A DNA stretch of 64,000 bases from an uncultured Bacteroidales bacterium (GTDB lineage Bacteria; Bacteroidota; Bacteroidia; Bacteroidales; P3), in assembly GCA_900318275.1 (NCBI GenBank), contig ONJY01000007.1, positions 1 to 64,000 of the forward strand, given 5' to 3'. The notes beneath the pieces are model-generated. The model ran no database searches, was not told where the DNA came from, and worked only from the letters and a program-made list of their open reading frames with translations. The position numbers and the translations under genes are program-made. How positions within the stretch are numbered: the stretch's first letter is position 1; each line of letters opens with the position of its first letter. Shown one piece after another: positions 1 through 10,618 of this stretch.

Positions 1-1
1 C

Positions 2-1321
<1,320 letters not shown>

Positions 1322-1340
1322 TCTTTAAATAGGAATAGAA

Positions 1341-3134
1341 ATGATTAATGTCACTATAGATAACAAAGCGATCCAGGTCCCCGAAGGCACCACTATCCTG
1401 AAAGCTGCCCGTATGGCCGGTATCGATATCCCGACGCTCTGCTACTTCGAGCTCGACGGAATGAAATTTGAAAACAAACCCGGCGGATGCCGCGTCTGCA
1501 TGGTTGAGGTCACCAAGGACTTCAACGGCAAGCCCCGCCGCAACCTGGCCCCCGCCTGCGCCACCGACTGCGTGGAAGGCATGGAGGTCCTCACCGCTTC
1601 GCCCCGCGCCCTCAACGCCCGCAAGACCGTCCTCGAGCTGATCCTCAGCGACCACCCGAACGACTGCCTCCAGTGCGAGAAGAGCGGCGACTGCGAGCTG
1701 CAGAGCCTCGCCGTCCGCATGGGCATCCGCGAGATCCCCTTCAAGGGCGAGCAGAGCCACTATAAGAAAGACACCACCCTCAGCGTCTACCGCGACATGG
1801 ACAAGTGCGTCTACTGCCGCCGCTGCGAGGAGATGTGCAACAAGTTCCAGAGCGTGGGCGCCCTGAGCGGCGTCAACCGCGGCTTCCCCTCGGTGGTGGC
1901 TCCCGCCTTCGAGCAGAAACTCGGCGACAGCTCCTGCGTCAACTGCGGCCAGTGCGTCCAGGTGTGCCCCGTGGGTGCCCTCACCCTCGTCGACAACATC
2001 AACGACGTGCGTAAGGCCCTCGCCGACCCCACCAAGACCGTCGTCGTCCAGACCGCTCCCGCCGTCCGCGTCGCCCTCGGCGAAGAGTTCGGCATGGAAC
2101 CCGGCACCATCGTCACCGGCAAGATGGCCGCTGCCCTGCGCCGTCTCGGCTTCAACTATGTGTTCGACACCGACTGGAGCGCCGACCTCACCATCATGGA
2201 AGAAGGCACCGAGCTCCTCGGCCGCGTGAAGGCTTTCCTCGCTGGCGACAAGAACGTCAAGCTGCCGTTGTTCACCAGCTGCTGCCCCGCCTGGGTCACC
2301 TTCTACGAGAAGAACTTCCCCGACCTGCTCGACTACCCCTCGACTGCCAAGTCGCCCCAGGGTATGTTCGGCGCTGTGGCCAAGAACTACTTCGCCAACA
2401 AGATTGGTGTGAAGCGCGAAGACATGGTCGTCGTCTCCATCATGCCCTGCCTCGCCAAGAAGAGCGAGTGCGCCCGTCCCGAACTCGGCAACGGCAAGGA
2501 TCAGGATGTCGACTTCAGCCTCACCACCCGTGAGCTGGCTCACATGCTCAAGCAGAACAACATCGACCTCAACCACCTCCCCGAGGAAGACTTCGACAGT
2601 CCTCTCGGCCAGTCTACCGGTGCTGCCGTCATCTTCGGCGCCACTGGCGGCGTGATGGAGGCTGCTGTCCGTACCGCCTACGAGGTGTACTGCGGCAAAC
2701 CGCTGCCCAAGATCGACCTCGAGGCCGTCCGCGGCATCTTCGGCGACAGCGTCCGCGAGGCCACCGTCGACTTCAACGGCCTGCCCGTGAAAGTCGCCGT
2801 CTGCTACGGTCTCTCCAACGCCCGCAAGCTCATGGAAGAGGTGCGCAACGGTAACCCCAACGGCTACCACTTCATCGAGGTGATGGCTTGCCCCGGCGGT
2901 TGCATCGGCGGTGCCGGTCAGCCCTACCACCACGGCAACAGCAACATCATCCAGAAGCGCATGGAAGCCACCTACCGCGAGGACGCTGGCAAGCCCATCC
3001 GCAAGAGCCACGAGAACCCCGACATCATCGCCATCTACAAGGAGTACTACGGTGAACCCTGCGGCCACCTCAGCCACGAGCAGCTGCACACCCACTACTT
3101 CGACAAGAGCGACAAAGTCGAGACAACGAAATAA
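1341..3134 (+). CDS. hydA: [FeFe] hydrogenase catalytic subunit HydA
   Basis: H2-producing or H2-oxidising subunit, 597 aa. In order: N-terminal 2Fe-2S domain (Cys34, 50, 53, 73), a His-Cys 4Fe-4S motif (H105, C109, C112, C118), two 4Fe-4S ferredoxin motifs (C156/159/162/166 and C199/202/205/209), then the H-cluster domain with all three signatures: TSCCPAW (312-318), MPCLAKKSE (368-376) and MACPGGC (515-521). All cluster ligands are present, so it should be active. The third signature continues GGAGQP rather than the common GGGQP. Codon use is strongly C-ending, as expected for a highly expressed gene, and this also creates a long antisense open frame. Middle gene of hydB-hydA-hydC. Confidence 0.96.
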   Translation: MINVTIDNKAIQVPEGTTILKAARMAGIDIPTLCYFELDGMKFENKPGGCRVCMVEVTKDFNGKPRRNLAPACATDCVEGMEVLTASPRALNARKTVLELILSDHPNDCLQCEKSGDCELQSLAVRMGIREIPFKGEQSHYKKDTTLSVYRDMDKCVYCRRCEEMCNKFQSVGALSGVNRGFPSVVAPAFEQKLGDSSCVNCGQCVQVCPVGALTLVDNINDVRKALADPTKTVVVQTAPAVRVALGEEFGMEPGTIVTGKMAAALRRLGFNYVFDTDWSADLTIMEEGTELLGRVKAFLAGDKNVKLPLFTSCCPAWVTFYEKNFPDLLDYPSTAKSPQGMFGAVAKNYFANKIGVKREDMVVVSIMPCLAKKSECARPELGNGKDQDVDFSLTTRELAHMLKQNNIDLNHLPEEDFDSPLGQSTGAAVIFGATGGVMEAAVRTAYEVYCGKPLPKIDLEAVRGIFGDSVREATVDFNGLPVKVAVCYGLSNARKLMEEVRNGNPNGYHFIEVMACPGGCIGGAGQPYHHGNSNIIQKRMEATYREDAGKPIRKSHENPDIIAIYKEYYGEPCGHLSHEQLHTHYFDKSDKVETTK

Positions 3135-3240
3135 ATTAACCAGTTGTGAGTTTTAAGCTTTAAGCTGTAAGTAGCTGACGCATCACGACGGCAACCGCCC
3201 AACTTAAAACTTAAAACTCACAGCTTAAAACTAAAAAGAA
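3135..3240. repeat. Simple-repeat element between hydA and hydC
   Basis: The 106-nt gap inside the hydrogenase operon is not a plain spacer. It has two AT-rich arms built from iterated TTAAAACT/TTTAAGCT words. The left arm (3143-3170) and right arm (3200-3233) are inverted relative to each other around a GC-richer core (3171-3199). The right arm runs to within a few bases of the hydC start. The same architecture, iterated short words around a core, recurs at several gene boundaries in this window. Confidence 0.7.
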
Positions 3241-3717
3241 ATGGCTAACATTAAGATATCCGAAGAGAAAATCAACATTATCAAAGACGTCTGCAAGAGC
3301 TTTGGTAACAAGAGCGGCGAGGTTATCAACGTCCTCCACCAGGTGCAGGGTAAGTTCGGTTACCTGCCCGCCGAGGTCCAGGAAGTCATCGCCCACGAGT
3401 TGAACATGCCCGTGGCCAAGGTCTATGGTATCGTCTCCTTCTACAGCTTCTTCACCATGGAGCCGAAGGGCGAGCACCCCATCGACATCTGCCTGGGTAC
3501 CGCCTGCTACGTCCGTGGCGCCGAGAAGGTCCTCGATGCCTTCCAGCGTAACCTGGGCATCCAGGTGGGCAAGTGCACCCCCGACGGCAAGTTCTCTCTG
3601 AACACCCTCCGTTGCGTCGGTGCCTGCGGTCTTGCCCCCGTCGCCATGATCGGCGAGAAGGTCTACGGCCGTCTCACCCCCGACCTCGTCCCCGGCATCC
3701 TCGCCGAGTACAAATAA
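3241..3717 (+). CDS. hydC: NuoE-like 2Fe-2S subunit of [FeFe] hydrogenase (HydC)
   Basis: Small electron-transfer subunit, 158 aa, thioredoxin-like NuoE family. It carries the four-cysteine 2Fe-2S set: CLGTAC in the first half of the domain and CVGACGLAP in the second. With hydB and hydA it completes the HydABC set that couples H2 to NADH and ferredoxin in anaerobes (established for this family). The order here is B-A-C rather than the C-B-A seen in many Firmicutes. It is separated from hydA by a repeat element and followed 24 nt later by a strong terminator, so it is the last gene of the operon. Confidence 0.94.
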   Translation: MANIKISEEKINIIKDVCKSFGNKSGEVINVLHQVQGKFGYLPAEVQEVIAHELNMPVAKVYGIVSFYSFFTMEPKGEHPIDICLGTACYVRGAEKVLDAFQRNLGIQVGKCTPDGKFSLNTLRCVGACGLAPVAMIGEKVYGRLTPDLVPGILAEYK

Positions 3718-3741
3718 TCCAAGTTGTGGATTAAATAAAAC

Positions 3742-3771
3742 AAAGGGTACCCAAACGGGTACCCTTTATTT
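3742..3771 (+). terminator. Rho-independent terminator of the hydrogenase operon
   Basis: Perfect 11-bp stem (AAAGGGTACCC and its complement) with a 4-nt AAAC loop, followed by TTTATTTG. It lies 24 nt after the hydC stop and could also act on the facing lipoprotein gene. Confidence 0.88.
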
Positions 3772-3789
3772 GTATGTTTTTCTGATTGT

Positions 3790-4398
3790 TTATTTAGTTT
3801 TGCCATCAGCGATAGCGAGGCATAAATGTATTGTATGCCTCTCTTTTTCTTTGGGGTACATCTCCTCGGTCACGACGGGCAGGACAATGGTGAAGCGCTG
3901 CCCTCCGCCGATGGTGAAACTCTCCTCGTCATAGTTCGGGCCGAAGAACATGTTGTCGCGGATGGAATACATCGTGTAGTCGTCGCTGTCCTGAATTCTT
4001 ATCTCGGCCAAGTCATCGCTGCCGACGGTATGATTATGGACAAACTCTGGTTTACCACCAGTATACGACAGACCTCCTCGGTTCAAGGTTAAACTTTTGC
4101 CAACGGGAACGGAATCTTCAAGGATGATAAAGGTGTTCTTTACCAGCTTGCCGTCTGCACCTATCAGGTTCTCTGATTTTATTTGAACAACATTCACGTT
4201 GCCGTAGTTGCTCGTGGCCGTTAGCTGCATGGTACTGTCGTGGTCAGCAGAAAAACTGACCGTGTAGTCGACAGAGTATTCTATTTTGTCGTTATTGTCC
4301 CAGTTGAATGAGGCAGTATTTCCCTCCGTACGGTTCTGTTTGCATCCGGCAGATACCATTAGCGTGGCTAAAACAATAAATATTATTCTGTTCTTCAT
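3790..4398 (-). CDS. Hypothetical lipoprotein
   Basis: I do not recognise this family. The best start is the ATG that begins MKNRIIFIVLATLMVSAGC, a textbook lipoprotein signal with a Cys after SAG; the frame runs 19 codons further upstream but without signal character. The mature part (about 185 aa) is predicted to be beta-rich with many Asp/Thr residues and no transmembrane segment, so it is probably a membrane-anchored periplasmic or outer-membrane protein. It lies convergent to the hydrogenase operon and downstream of the OmpA-like gene on the same strand, but behind that gene's terminator, so it is probably a single transcription unit. Confidence 0.75.
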   Translation of the reverse strand: MKNRIIFIVLATLMVSAGCKQNRTEGNTASFNWDNNDKIEYSVDYTVSFSADHDSTMQLTATSNYGNVNVVQIKSENLIGADGKLVKNTFIILEDSVPVGKSLTLNRGGLSYTGGKPEFVHNHTVGSDDLAEIRIQDSDDYTMYSIRDNMFFGPNYDEESFTIGGGQRFTIVLPVVTEEMYPKEKERHTIHLCLAIADGKTK

Positions 4399-4523
4399 AT
4401 TGTTGTCTTTGGGGGACGATGGTGCAAAAATACATGTTTCATGGAACATGGGCAAATCTATTTCTCAATTTAATGATTTGAATAAAGGCGGAACGGTTAA
4501 CATTATTATATTGTCATATTATA

Positions 4524-4562
4524 TAAAGCGTCAGGCCAAACCTCAAAGGTTTGGCCTGACGC
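4524..4562 (-). terminator. Terminator of the OmpA-like gene
   Basis: Perfect 16-bp stem (4528-4543 with 4547-4562, arm GCGTCAGGCCAAACCT) and a 3-nt loop, followed on the minus strand by TTTAT. It lies 28 nt past the stop of the gene at 4590. Confidence 0.87.
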
Positions 4563-4589
4563 AATAGATATTGATAAAGATATCTTTAT

Positions 4590-6926
4590 TTATCTAAGAG
4601 TGATGACGGCACGGCGGTTCTGGTAGCGGTGCTCGTCGGTGTCGTTGTCAACGACAGGCTCTTCCTGGCCGCGGGAGGCGGTGGCGATGCTCGAAGCAGG
4701 TGCACCATGGTTGACCATGAGCTGCTTGAGGGCTTCGGCACGCTTCTTGCCGTAGTTCATATTGCTCTCGGCACTGCCTACGTTGTCGGTATGGCCAGTG
4801 ATGAGGACCTTGACTCGGCTGTCGGCCTTCATGGCTGCGCAGAGGGCGCGGATGGCGATGTCGGTCTTGCTGTCGAACTTGGGCTCGGTGCTGCTGAAGT
4901 CAAAGTGGACAGTGGCGTTGATCTGGTCAAGGTACTTCTGAAGCTGTGCGCGGTCGGCAGGACTGTTGCTGGCAGGCTGCTGGCTGGCTTTGCCCTTGTT
5001 GTCGTTGGCGGGATGGTCGTCGCCACCGTTGGCAAGACGACGGGCGCGCTCGGCGGCCTGCTGGGCAGCACGTGCGGCACGGTAAGCACCAGCGACATCA
5101 CCCATGCGGGCAGCTTCGGCAGCTTCACTGGCATAACGCTGAGCCTCATCGGCAGCGGCTTTGGCGTCAGGATTATTGCTCTTGGCGGCATAGGCATTGG
5201 CGCTACCAGCAAAGCTCTTGGCGCTGGCGGCATAGCTGTCGGCGAGATTGCCGCGATAGGCCTTGCCGGAAGCATCTTTGGCGTCGGTCTTAGCGGCTTT
5301 GCTGTTGGCATCCTCGGCCATGGCGAGGGCTTCGCTGGACAAGTATTCGGCGAAGTTGGGGTCGTTGTAGGCGGCATCCTTGTGCTGCGTGCCATCGGCA
5401 TCGCGAGCTATCTCGGCATTGATGCGGGCATTGCGCGAGGCAGCCATGGCGCAGTCGAGACCGTCCTTATGTGCGGCATCGGCATAGAGGTCGGCATCGG
5501 TGGCAGCCTTCTGGGCCTCGGGAGTGTTGGTGCCCTCGGCATAGGTAGCAGCGTCGTCGGCATAGCTGTCGGCAATGTCGCCATAGGCCTCGTTGAAGAG
5601 GTCGTAAGCCTTGCAGTACTGACCGTTCTTGTAAGCCTTCTTGGCATCTGCGGCCTTCGCTTTGGCGTCGGCAACGGCCTCCTTGGCAGCAGCATTGCCA
5701 GAGGCTTCTGCCATACGCTCGGCTTCGGCGATATCGTCGTCAATGTCGGTGTTGGCCTGGGCCATATCGGGGTTGTTCATACGGCGGGCATTGCAGCGAG
5801 CCTCGCGGGCTGCGGCCTCCTCCTCGTCGTAATCGTTGTTGCCGAATTCATTGCTGCCAGTGGTGGGATAGACGACGTTGTTGCTTTCGGGATCTGCTGC
5901 AGCAGGAGCCTGGTCGTCGTCGGCGTTGCCCTCTATCTTGGCAGGCTTCTCGCCATCCTGCTTGCGCTGGTTGTTAGCGGCGGGCTGGTTGGTGGCGGCA
6001 TTGCTGTTGTCGTAGTAGGTGATGTCGGCATCATCGCCCTTGGCGGCGCGTGCGGAGGTGTGGCAATCCCAACCGAGGTTGATGCCAATCTTCACACCGG
6101 CATTTAGCAGGCGCAGGAAGTCAATCTGGTTGGAGACCAGCGTTCCGTTGTAGTCAATCTTTGAGGCATCTTCGCTATTGATGCTGAGCACCGGCTTGGT
6201 GCTGACGCTGTCGAGGAGGCTGGTCACGCTGTAACCGCCATAGAGACCGATATAGAGGCCCCAGTTGTTGCAGAGTGAGTAGTTGAAGCCGAGGTCGGCA
6301 ATGACGCTGACACCAATCTTCTTGAGCTTTACATTCTCCTTAAAGTCGGCATCGTAGGTGCGGAAGCCGTGTTCGGGGAGGTCCTGTATGGTGTAGGCCA
6401 AGGGGGTGCCGTTGACGTAGAACAGGCCTGAATTCTCGTAGGAGCCTTCGTTGGCGCGATACTTGCCGCTCAGCGGCAGGTCTACCGATGCACCGAGGCC
6501 GAATAGGAACGCCCACTTTTGGCTAAGCTGGGCACGCCAGTATAACTCGACGGGAATGCTGAGATAGGAGAGGGTCTGACGCTCACGCCAGCCGTTGTAC
6601 GATGTACGGAGGTCGTAGGTCAGGTTGTTGTTGTCGTCATGCGTAAGGCCTGTCGACACCTCTGTGAAGTCGTATAACACAGAGGCATTGTTGTAGGTGT
6701 ACTGGACTCCGAAGCCCATACCGAAGTGCTTGCCGAAGAAGTGAGCGTAGCGTATGCCACTCTGGAAGCCCAGACCTAAAGAATACTTGCCATCAACAGT
6801 CTTGTAGGTGATGGTGTTGAGTCCGCCACCGAGTTCAAAACCGATGTAATTGCTGTGCTGGTTCTGCTGTGCGTGCAGTCCAAAACCGAAGGCCAGCAAG
6901 CTTATAATAACAAATGTACGTTTCAT
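4590..6926 (-). CDS. OmpA-family outer-membrane protein with N-terminal beta-barrel and long Ala-rich stalk
   Basis: About 778 aa, starting at MKRTFVIISLLAFGFGLHAQ (signal peptide). Residues about 20-290 look like an outer-membrane beta-barrel (PorT/OmpA-like, alternating aromatic strands such as LYIGLYGGYSV). Residues about 310-640 are an extreme Ala/Asp/Lys-rich, probably helical stalk with recurring ADAKAKAADAKKAY-like phases. The last 120 residues are an OmpA C-terminal peptidoglycan-binding domain (VHFDFSSTEPKF, TGHTDNVGSAESN, YGKKRAEALK, RGQEEPV). It probably ties the outer membrane to the cell wall. It starts 27 nt after the T9SS cargo gene and is probably co-transcribed with it. Confidence 0.85.
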   Translation of the reverse strand: MKRTFVIISLLAFGFGLHAQQNQHSNYIGFELGGGLNTITYKTVDGKYSLGLGFQSGIRYAHFFGKHFGMGFGVQYTYNNASVLYDFTEVSTGLTHDDNNNLTYDLRTSYNGWRERQTLSYLSIPVELYWRAQLSQKWAFLFGLGASVDLPLSGKYRANEGSYENSGLFYVNGTPLAYTIQDLPEHGFRTYDADFKENVKLKKIGVSVIADLGFNYSLCNNWGLYIGLYGGYSVTSLLDSVSTKPVLSINSEDASKIDYNGTLVSNQIDFLRLLNAGVKIGINLGWDCHTSARAAKGDDADITYYDNSNAATNQPAANNQRKQDGEKPAKIEGNADDDQAPAAADPESNNVVYPTTGSNEFGNNDYDEEEAAAREARCNARRMNNPDMAQANTDIDDDIAEAERMAEASGNAAAKEAVADAKAKAADAKKAYKNGQYCKAYDLFNEAYGDIADSYADDAATYAEGTNTPEAQKAATDADLYADAAHKDGLDCAMAASRNARINAEIARDADGTQHKDAAYNDPNFAEYLSSEALAMAEDANSKAAKTDAKDASGKAYRGNLADSYAASAKSFAGSANAYAAKSNNPDAKAAADEAQRYASEAAEAARMGDVAGAYRAARAAQQAAERARRLANGGDDHPANDNKGKASQQPASNSPADRAQLQKYLDQINATVHFDFSSTEPKFDSKTDIAIRALCAAMKADSRVKVLITGHTDNVGSAESNMNYGKKRAEALKQLMVNHGAPASSIATASRGQEEPVVDNDTDEHRYQNRRAVITLR

Positions 6927-6952
6927 TGTATGTTTATCTTTACCGGTTAACA

Positions 6953-9900
6953 TTATTTCTTAATTACACGAACCACGATGCCGTCGACGCTGACGGTGTA
7001 GCTGCCGTTGGCCATGTCGCTCATGTCGATGGTGGTGCTGTCGCCGTCGAAGGTGGTATTCTCCACGGTGACGCCCATCACGTTCATCACGCGCACAGTA
7101 TGCACGTTGGCAGTGCTGTTGGCGATGGTGACGTTGACAGCCTGCGTGGTGGGGTTAGGATAGGCCGACACAGTGGTCTTTGCCTGCTGTGCGTCGTTGT
7201 GCAGGAGCGTGTTCATGTCTTCCTGCTCGCAGGTGGTGGTGGCCTGGCCGTTCATGCGGGCCGTGACGTGGTAGGTATGGCCTGCCAGACCGCCGACTTC
7301 CTGATAGTAGTAGCCATTGGCACCGGGTATTGCAACACCGTCACGGTACCACTGGATGTTGGTGAAGCAGTGGCAGGTGTCGACCAAGGCGATGACATCG
7401 CTGAAGAGCGGCATGGTGTATGTGCGTGGCAGGTTGACGCGGAATGTGATGCGGATGCTGTCGCTTACATAGGCGCTGTGGTTGCTGTTGCGGAGACGCA
7501 GCCAGGCGGTGTATATGCCGTTGTTCAGACCTTCGGGCACGACAATGTCAAGTGTGAGGGTGTCGTTGTCGATGTTGGTAATGGGCGTCCAAGCGGTAAT
7601 GTCGGTGAAGTTGTCGTCCTCGAAGTAGAGCACATACTCGTCGGGGCTGCCGCTGCGGACGATGATGTTGATGGCACCGGTACCGGCGCAGTAGCCGCTG
7701 GCGTCAACAGCGATGCCGCTGTCGGCCACATCAGTGTTGATTTCTACGGGCATGAAGATAATGCAGTTGGCGATGGCGGAGTCCTTCTCCAGCGGAGTGT
7801 AGTTGGCTGCATCGGCGCCGCCGACAACCATGTGCACGTTGATGGTCTTGTTGCTGCCGGTGTCGGGCGTGTCGTATGCAGCGCTGGCGCTCACAATCTG
7901 CACGTCGTCGTTGGCAAGCACGCCGTTGAGGACCTGGGTCAGGTCGCCGGTGATAACGGCGATGGTGGTGCCGTCATAAGGCTTCTCGGTGGTGACCTCA
8001 ATGGTGTTGAAGGTAAGCGGTGCGGGCTCGACTGTGATCATGGCGACGCTGTCGGTCAGCATGTAGACATCCTGGTGGTTGGCCAGGCGGGCTGTGACTC
8101 TGTAGGCACCTACATTGATGGCGGGGTTGGCCTCATTGTTGGTCAGGGTGTCTACGAAGGTGAGCGTGGTGGCGATGGTGTCGTCAAAGACAGTGTCTAT
8201 AAGCACGGCGCTGATGGCGTCGACAGCGGTGGCGGTGTATACCACGGTGGTGTCGGCACCAGTCCATGTGAGGCTATATGTTGCCTGGTCGTAGCCGGCA
8301 ATCATGGTGAGGTCGCCTTCGGGCATTGTGGTGACGTCGTTGGGTGTCCATCCGGCGAAGGTGTGGCCTCTCAGTATGGGATCCTCGGGGAAGACAATGG
8401 TCTCACCGTAGTAGAGTGAGTCGATCTTCACGGAGCTGCCGTCGTTGAACTGGCCCTGCTGTGCGGCCCATGTCAGCTCATATTTGACGAGCGTGTAGTA
8501 GAAGTCCACAACAGTGTCCTGGGTGAGGGAGGTGATGTTTATCACGTCGGTGTTGGGAACACGGCCGGGATAGTTGCGCGGACGTAATCTGAGGGCGCTG
8601 CCAGCAGGAGCCACATTGGTCACGCTGTCGACGGCTACGGTGTCGTTGTCGAGCGAGATGAGGTTGTGGTGGATTGTGTATGAGTATGTGGTGCCGTTAA
8701 TCAACCACATGGCATAGAGTGTAGTGTCGGAAGAGAGCACGTCGACATCGTTCTGCCAGGCTGTCAGCATGTCGCCGTTTTCACGGACGAAGGCCAGGAA
8801 GACAGTGTCGGTGCCGGGATAGCGGGGCTCGGAGAGCACCGGGGTAATTTTGTTGTCGGGGGTGTTGTAGACGATGACGGTGTCATGGTTCTTGCAGTCG
8901 TAGTTTATGTAGGTGACGGCATAGCCTTCGGCAACCATGTAGGGGTAATCGGCAGCGTCGGTGTCGGTGTTGTCGACAAATAGGTGGCGTTCGGCAAGCA
9001 TGGCGTTGTAGCCAACGGTGTCGGCGAATTTGCCACCCATAATCACGATGTTCATGCCGCTGAAAGGAGTTGCGGGGTTATAGCGTCCGCTCAGTATTCT
9101 CGACAGACGTGTGGCATCCACGGTCAACGTGCCGTTGAAGTCGACATCCTTGAGGTCCAGGCCGGCGATGTCGGTGCCAGTGGAAGCAATGCTGCCATTG
9201 ACGATGCCGTTGGTGACGGCCACAACGCCATCTGTGTGAGTGGTGGCGATATTGCGTGTGGCGGTGAAGCCACCGAGGTCGACGGTGGAGGCTTTGCTGA
9301 CGGTGTCATCACCGGCGGCGAGGTCACCAACCACATAGAGGGTGTCAAGCTCGTTCATAAGTGCAGAGGCACGATTCAGACCGCGGAGATATACTCTGTT
9401 GTTCGCGTTGGAGACATCCTTCACGTAGCAGTCGGCATTCACGGGGCGTGCATAGCTCGACATGCCGGAGGTCACGCTCTGTGCATCGATGTCCAGACGG
9501 GCCATAGAGGCCTGCGGTATCGTCACGCCGAAGGCGCCGCCGCTGATGTTCATCTGTGCAAGGGTGGCCTGGCTGTTGTCGCTCAGGGCGACGACGGCGG
9601 CTGCGCCTTCGGTGTGGAAGGTACTGTTGGTGGCCACCAAGTCGCCGTTGCCATTGACGGTGACCACCGCTGTGGCGGCAGAGTCGTAGAGACCGTCAAC
9701 GATGAGTGTGGCATCGTCGTTGACACGGAAGTGGTTGCCGGCATCGGCATATATGTAGCCGTTGCCCCAGGACACCACGTTGCTGCCTCCAATGTTGAAG
9801 AGGTAGCCCGATGTGGTGGTCTGGCTGATGAGGGGCAGACCCATCTGGTTGACATTGACACTGCGGTTGATGACTATTGACGAATCCAGACGCACAGTGT

Positions 9901-10477
9901 CGAGGAACACGAGATGTATCGCACGGCTATCGGCCATGGCTGTGGCCATGCTGGTGTAGAGGTACAGGCGCTGCAGGTCGGCTATGACAATCTTTTCGCT
10001 GTTCATGACCATGCTTTCGCTGCTGCCGAGTGTGACGGTCAGGCTGTCGCCGACACCGTCGAAGAGGGTCGTTCCGGCAAAGATGCCGTCGGCAAGACCT
10101 GCATTGTAGCCATACACGTAGTAGGCACCCTGGACATCGCGGGCCAGGATGAAAGAATAGGCATAGGTGGCGCTATCCACACCGGTGCGGTAGACGAAGG
10201 GGTCGCCGGTGGTGGTGTTTACATCGATGGCGAGGGTGTCGATGACGCTCAGGCTGTCTATCGGCAGGGCGGTTCCAGTGTAGCTCGTCGACAGATGTGC
10301 CGAGTCAATGAAATAGCTTGTTCCTGGAGCGGCAGCGTAGATGTACGCAGACTCAAGCATCCTGTGGTCAAGTGTTTTCACTGTGATCTGAACAGTCTTG
10401 TTCTGTCCCAGTGCCTTTCCGACGGGCAGCAGTGCAATCAGCATGATGCCCAATGCAAGACATAATCTTTTTTTCAT
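6953..10477 (-). CDS. Large T9SS type A cargo protein with InlB-like and YDG-type repeats
   Basis: 1174 aa, predicted to be secreted and surface-attached. Signal peptide MKKRLCLALGIMLIALLPVGKALGQ. The first half is a repetitive beta-rich region (Asp/Val/Thr strands, beta-helix-like, about residues 60-480). Next come Listeria-Bacteroides (InlB B-type) repeats, recognisable from LYAMW and ILRGHTFAGWTPND, then a YDG/MBG-like module (TEKPYDGTTIAVITG). The final ~75 residues are a T9SS type A sorting domain (AYPNPTTQAVNVTI, MANGSYTVSVDG, VRVIKK). Its ligand is unknown; the domain set suggests adhesion. It has its own promoter in the 10478-10618 gap. Confidence 0.85.
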   Translation of the reverse strand: MKKRLCLALGIMLIALLPVGKALGQNKTVQITVKTLDHRMLESAYIYAAAPGTSYFIDSAHLSTSYTGTALPIDSLSVIDTLAIDVNTTTGDPFVYRTGVDSATYAYSFILARDVQGAYYVYGYNAGLADGIFAGTTLFDGVGDSLTVTLGSSESMVMNSEKIVIADLQRLYLYTSMATAMADSRAIHLVFLDTVRLDSSIVINRSVNVNQMGLPLISQTTTSGYLFNIGGSNVVSWGNGYIYADAGNHFRVNDDATLIVDGLYDSAATAVVTVNGNGDLVATNSTFHTEGAAAVVALSDNSQATLAQMNISGGAFGVTIPQASMARLDIDAQSVTSGMSSYARPVNADCYVKDVSNANNRVYLRGLNRASALMNELDTLYVVGDLAAGDDTVSKASTVDLGGFTATRNIATTHTDGVVAVTNGIVNGSIASTGTDIAGLDLKDVDFNGTLTVDATRLSRILSGRYNPATPFSGMNIVIMGGKFADTVGYNAMLAERHLFVDNTDTDAADYPYMVAEGYAVTYINYDCKNHDTVIVYNTPDNKITPVLSEPRYPGTDTVFLAFVRENGDMLTAWQNDVDVLSSDTTLYAMWLINGTTYSYTIHHNLISLDNDTVAVDSVTNVAPAGSALRLRPRNYPGRVPNTDVINITSLTQDTVVDFYYTLVKYELTWAAQQGQFNDGSSVKIDSLYYGETIVFPEDPILRGHTFAGWTPNDVTTMPEGDLTMIAGYDQATYSLTWTGADTTVVYTATAVDAISAVLIDTVFDDTIATTLTFVDTLTNNEANPAINVGAYRVTARLANHQDVYMLTDSVAMITVEPAPLTFNTIEVTTEKPYDGTTIAVITGDLTQVLNGVLANDDVQIVSASAAYDTPDTGSNKTINVHMVVGGADAANYTPLEKDSAIANCIIFMPVEINTDVADSGIAVDASGYCAGTGAINIIVRSGSPDEYVLYFEDDNFTDITAWTPITNIDNDTLTLDIVVPEGLNNGIYTAWLRLRNSNHSAYVSDSIRITFRVNLPRTYTMPLFSDVIALVDTCHCFTNIQWYRDGVAIPGANGYYYQEVGGLAGHTYHVTARMNGQATTTCEQEDMNTLLHNDAQQAKTTVSAYPNPTTQAVNVTIANSTANVHTVRVMNVMGVTVENTTFDGDSTTIDMSDMANGSYTVSVDGIVVRVIKK

Positions 10478-10517
10478 TTTTTATACGTTTTATATTTATA
10501 TATTATACACAACTATA

Positions 10518-10562
10518 GCATGTTGTATGTCCAACATGCAAATATTATCCGAAACAAAGATA
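10518..10562 (-). promoter_or_regulatory. Promoter and leader hairpin of the T9SS cargo gene
   Basis: On the minus strand TATCTTTG (complement of 10555-10562) matches the Bacteroidota -7 box. Just downstream is an inverted repeat, GCATGTTG (10518-10525) and CAACATGC (10532-10539), which could be an operator or a 5' leader hairpin. Confidence 0.6.
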
Positions 10563-10565
10563 CGT

Positions 10566-10603
10566 AAAAAAATGGAATCTGACGCGTCAGATTCCATTTT
10601 TTT
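10566..10603 (-). terminator. Terminator palindrome after hydG
   Basis: Perfect 38-bp palindrome with A-tract and T-tract ends (half site ATGGAATCTGACG). It lies 16 nt past the hydG stop, and its T-tract end overlaps the -33 zone of the next promoter. Confidence 0.85.
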
Positions 10604-10618
10604 ATGTGTGGAGCGCTT

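Noticed and set aside
4629..6107. A 492-codon open frame antisense to the OmpA-like gene
   Set aside because: Gly/Val/Ala-only composition produced by the Ala-rich stalk on the other strand; no start context or motif.
6914..8419. A 501-codon open frame antisense to the T9SS cargo gene
   Set aside because: Shadow of Asp/Val/Thr-rich coding on the minus strand; the real gene has signal peptide and sorting domain.
10566..10603. Operator palindrome between hydG and the T9SS gene
   Set aside because: The A/T-tract ends and the position right after hydG fit a terminator better, although overlap with the next promoter's -33 zone leaves some doubt.
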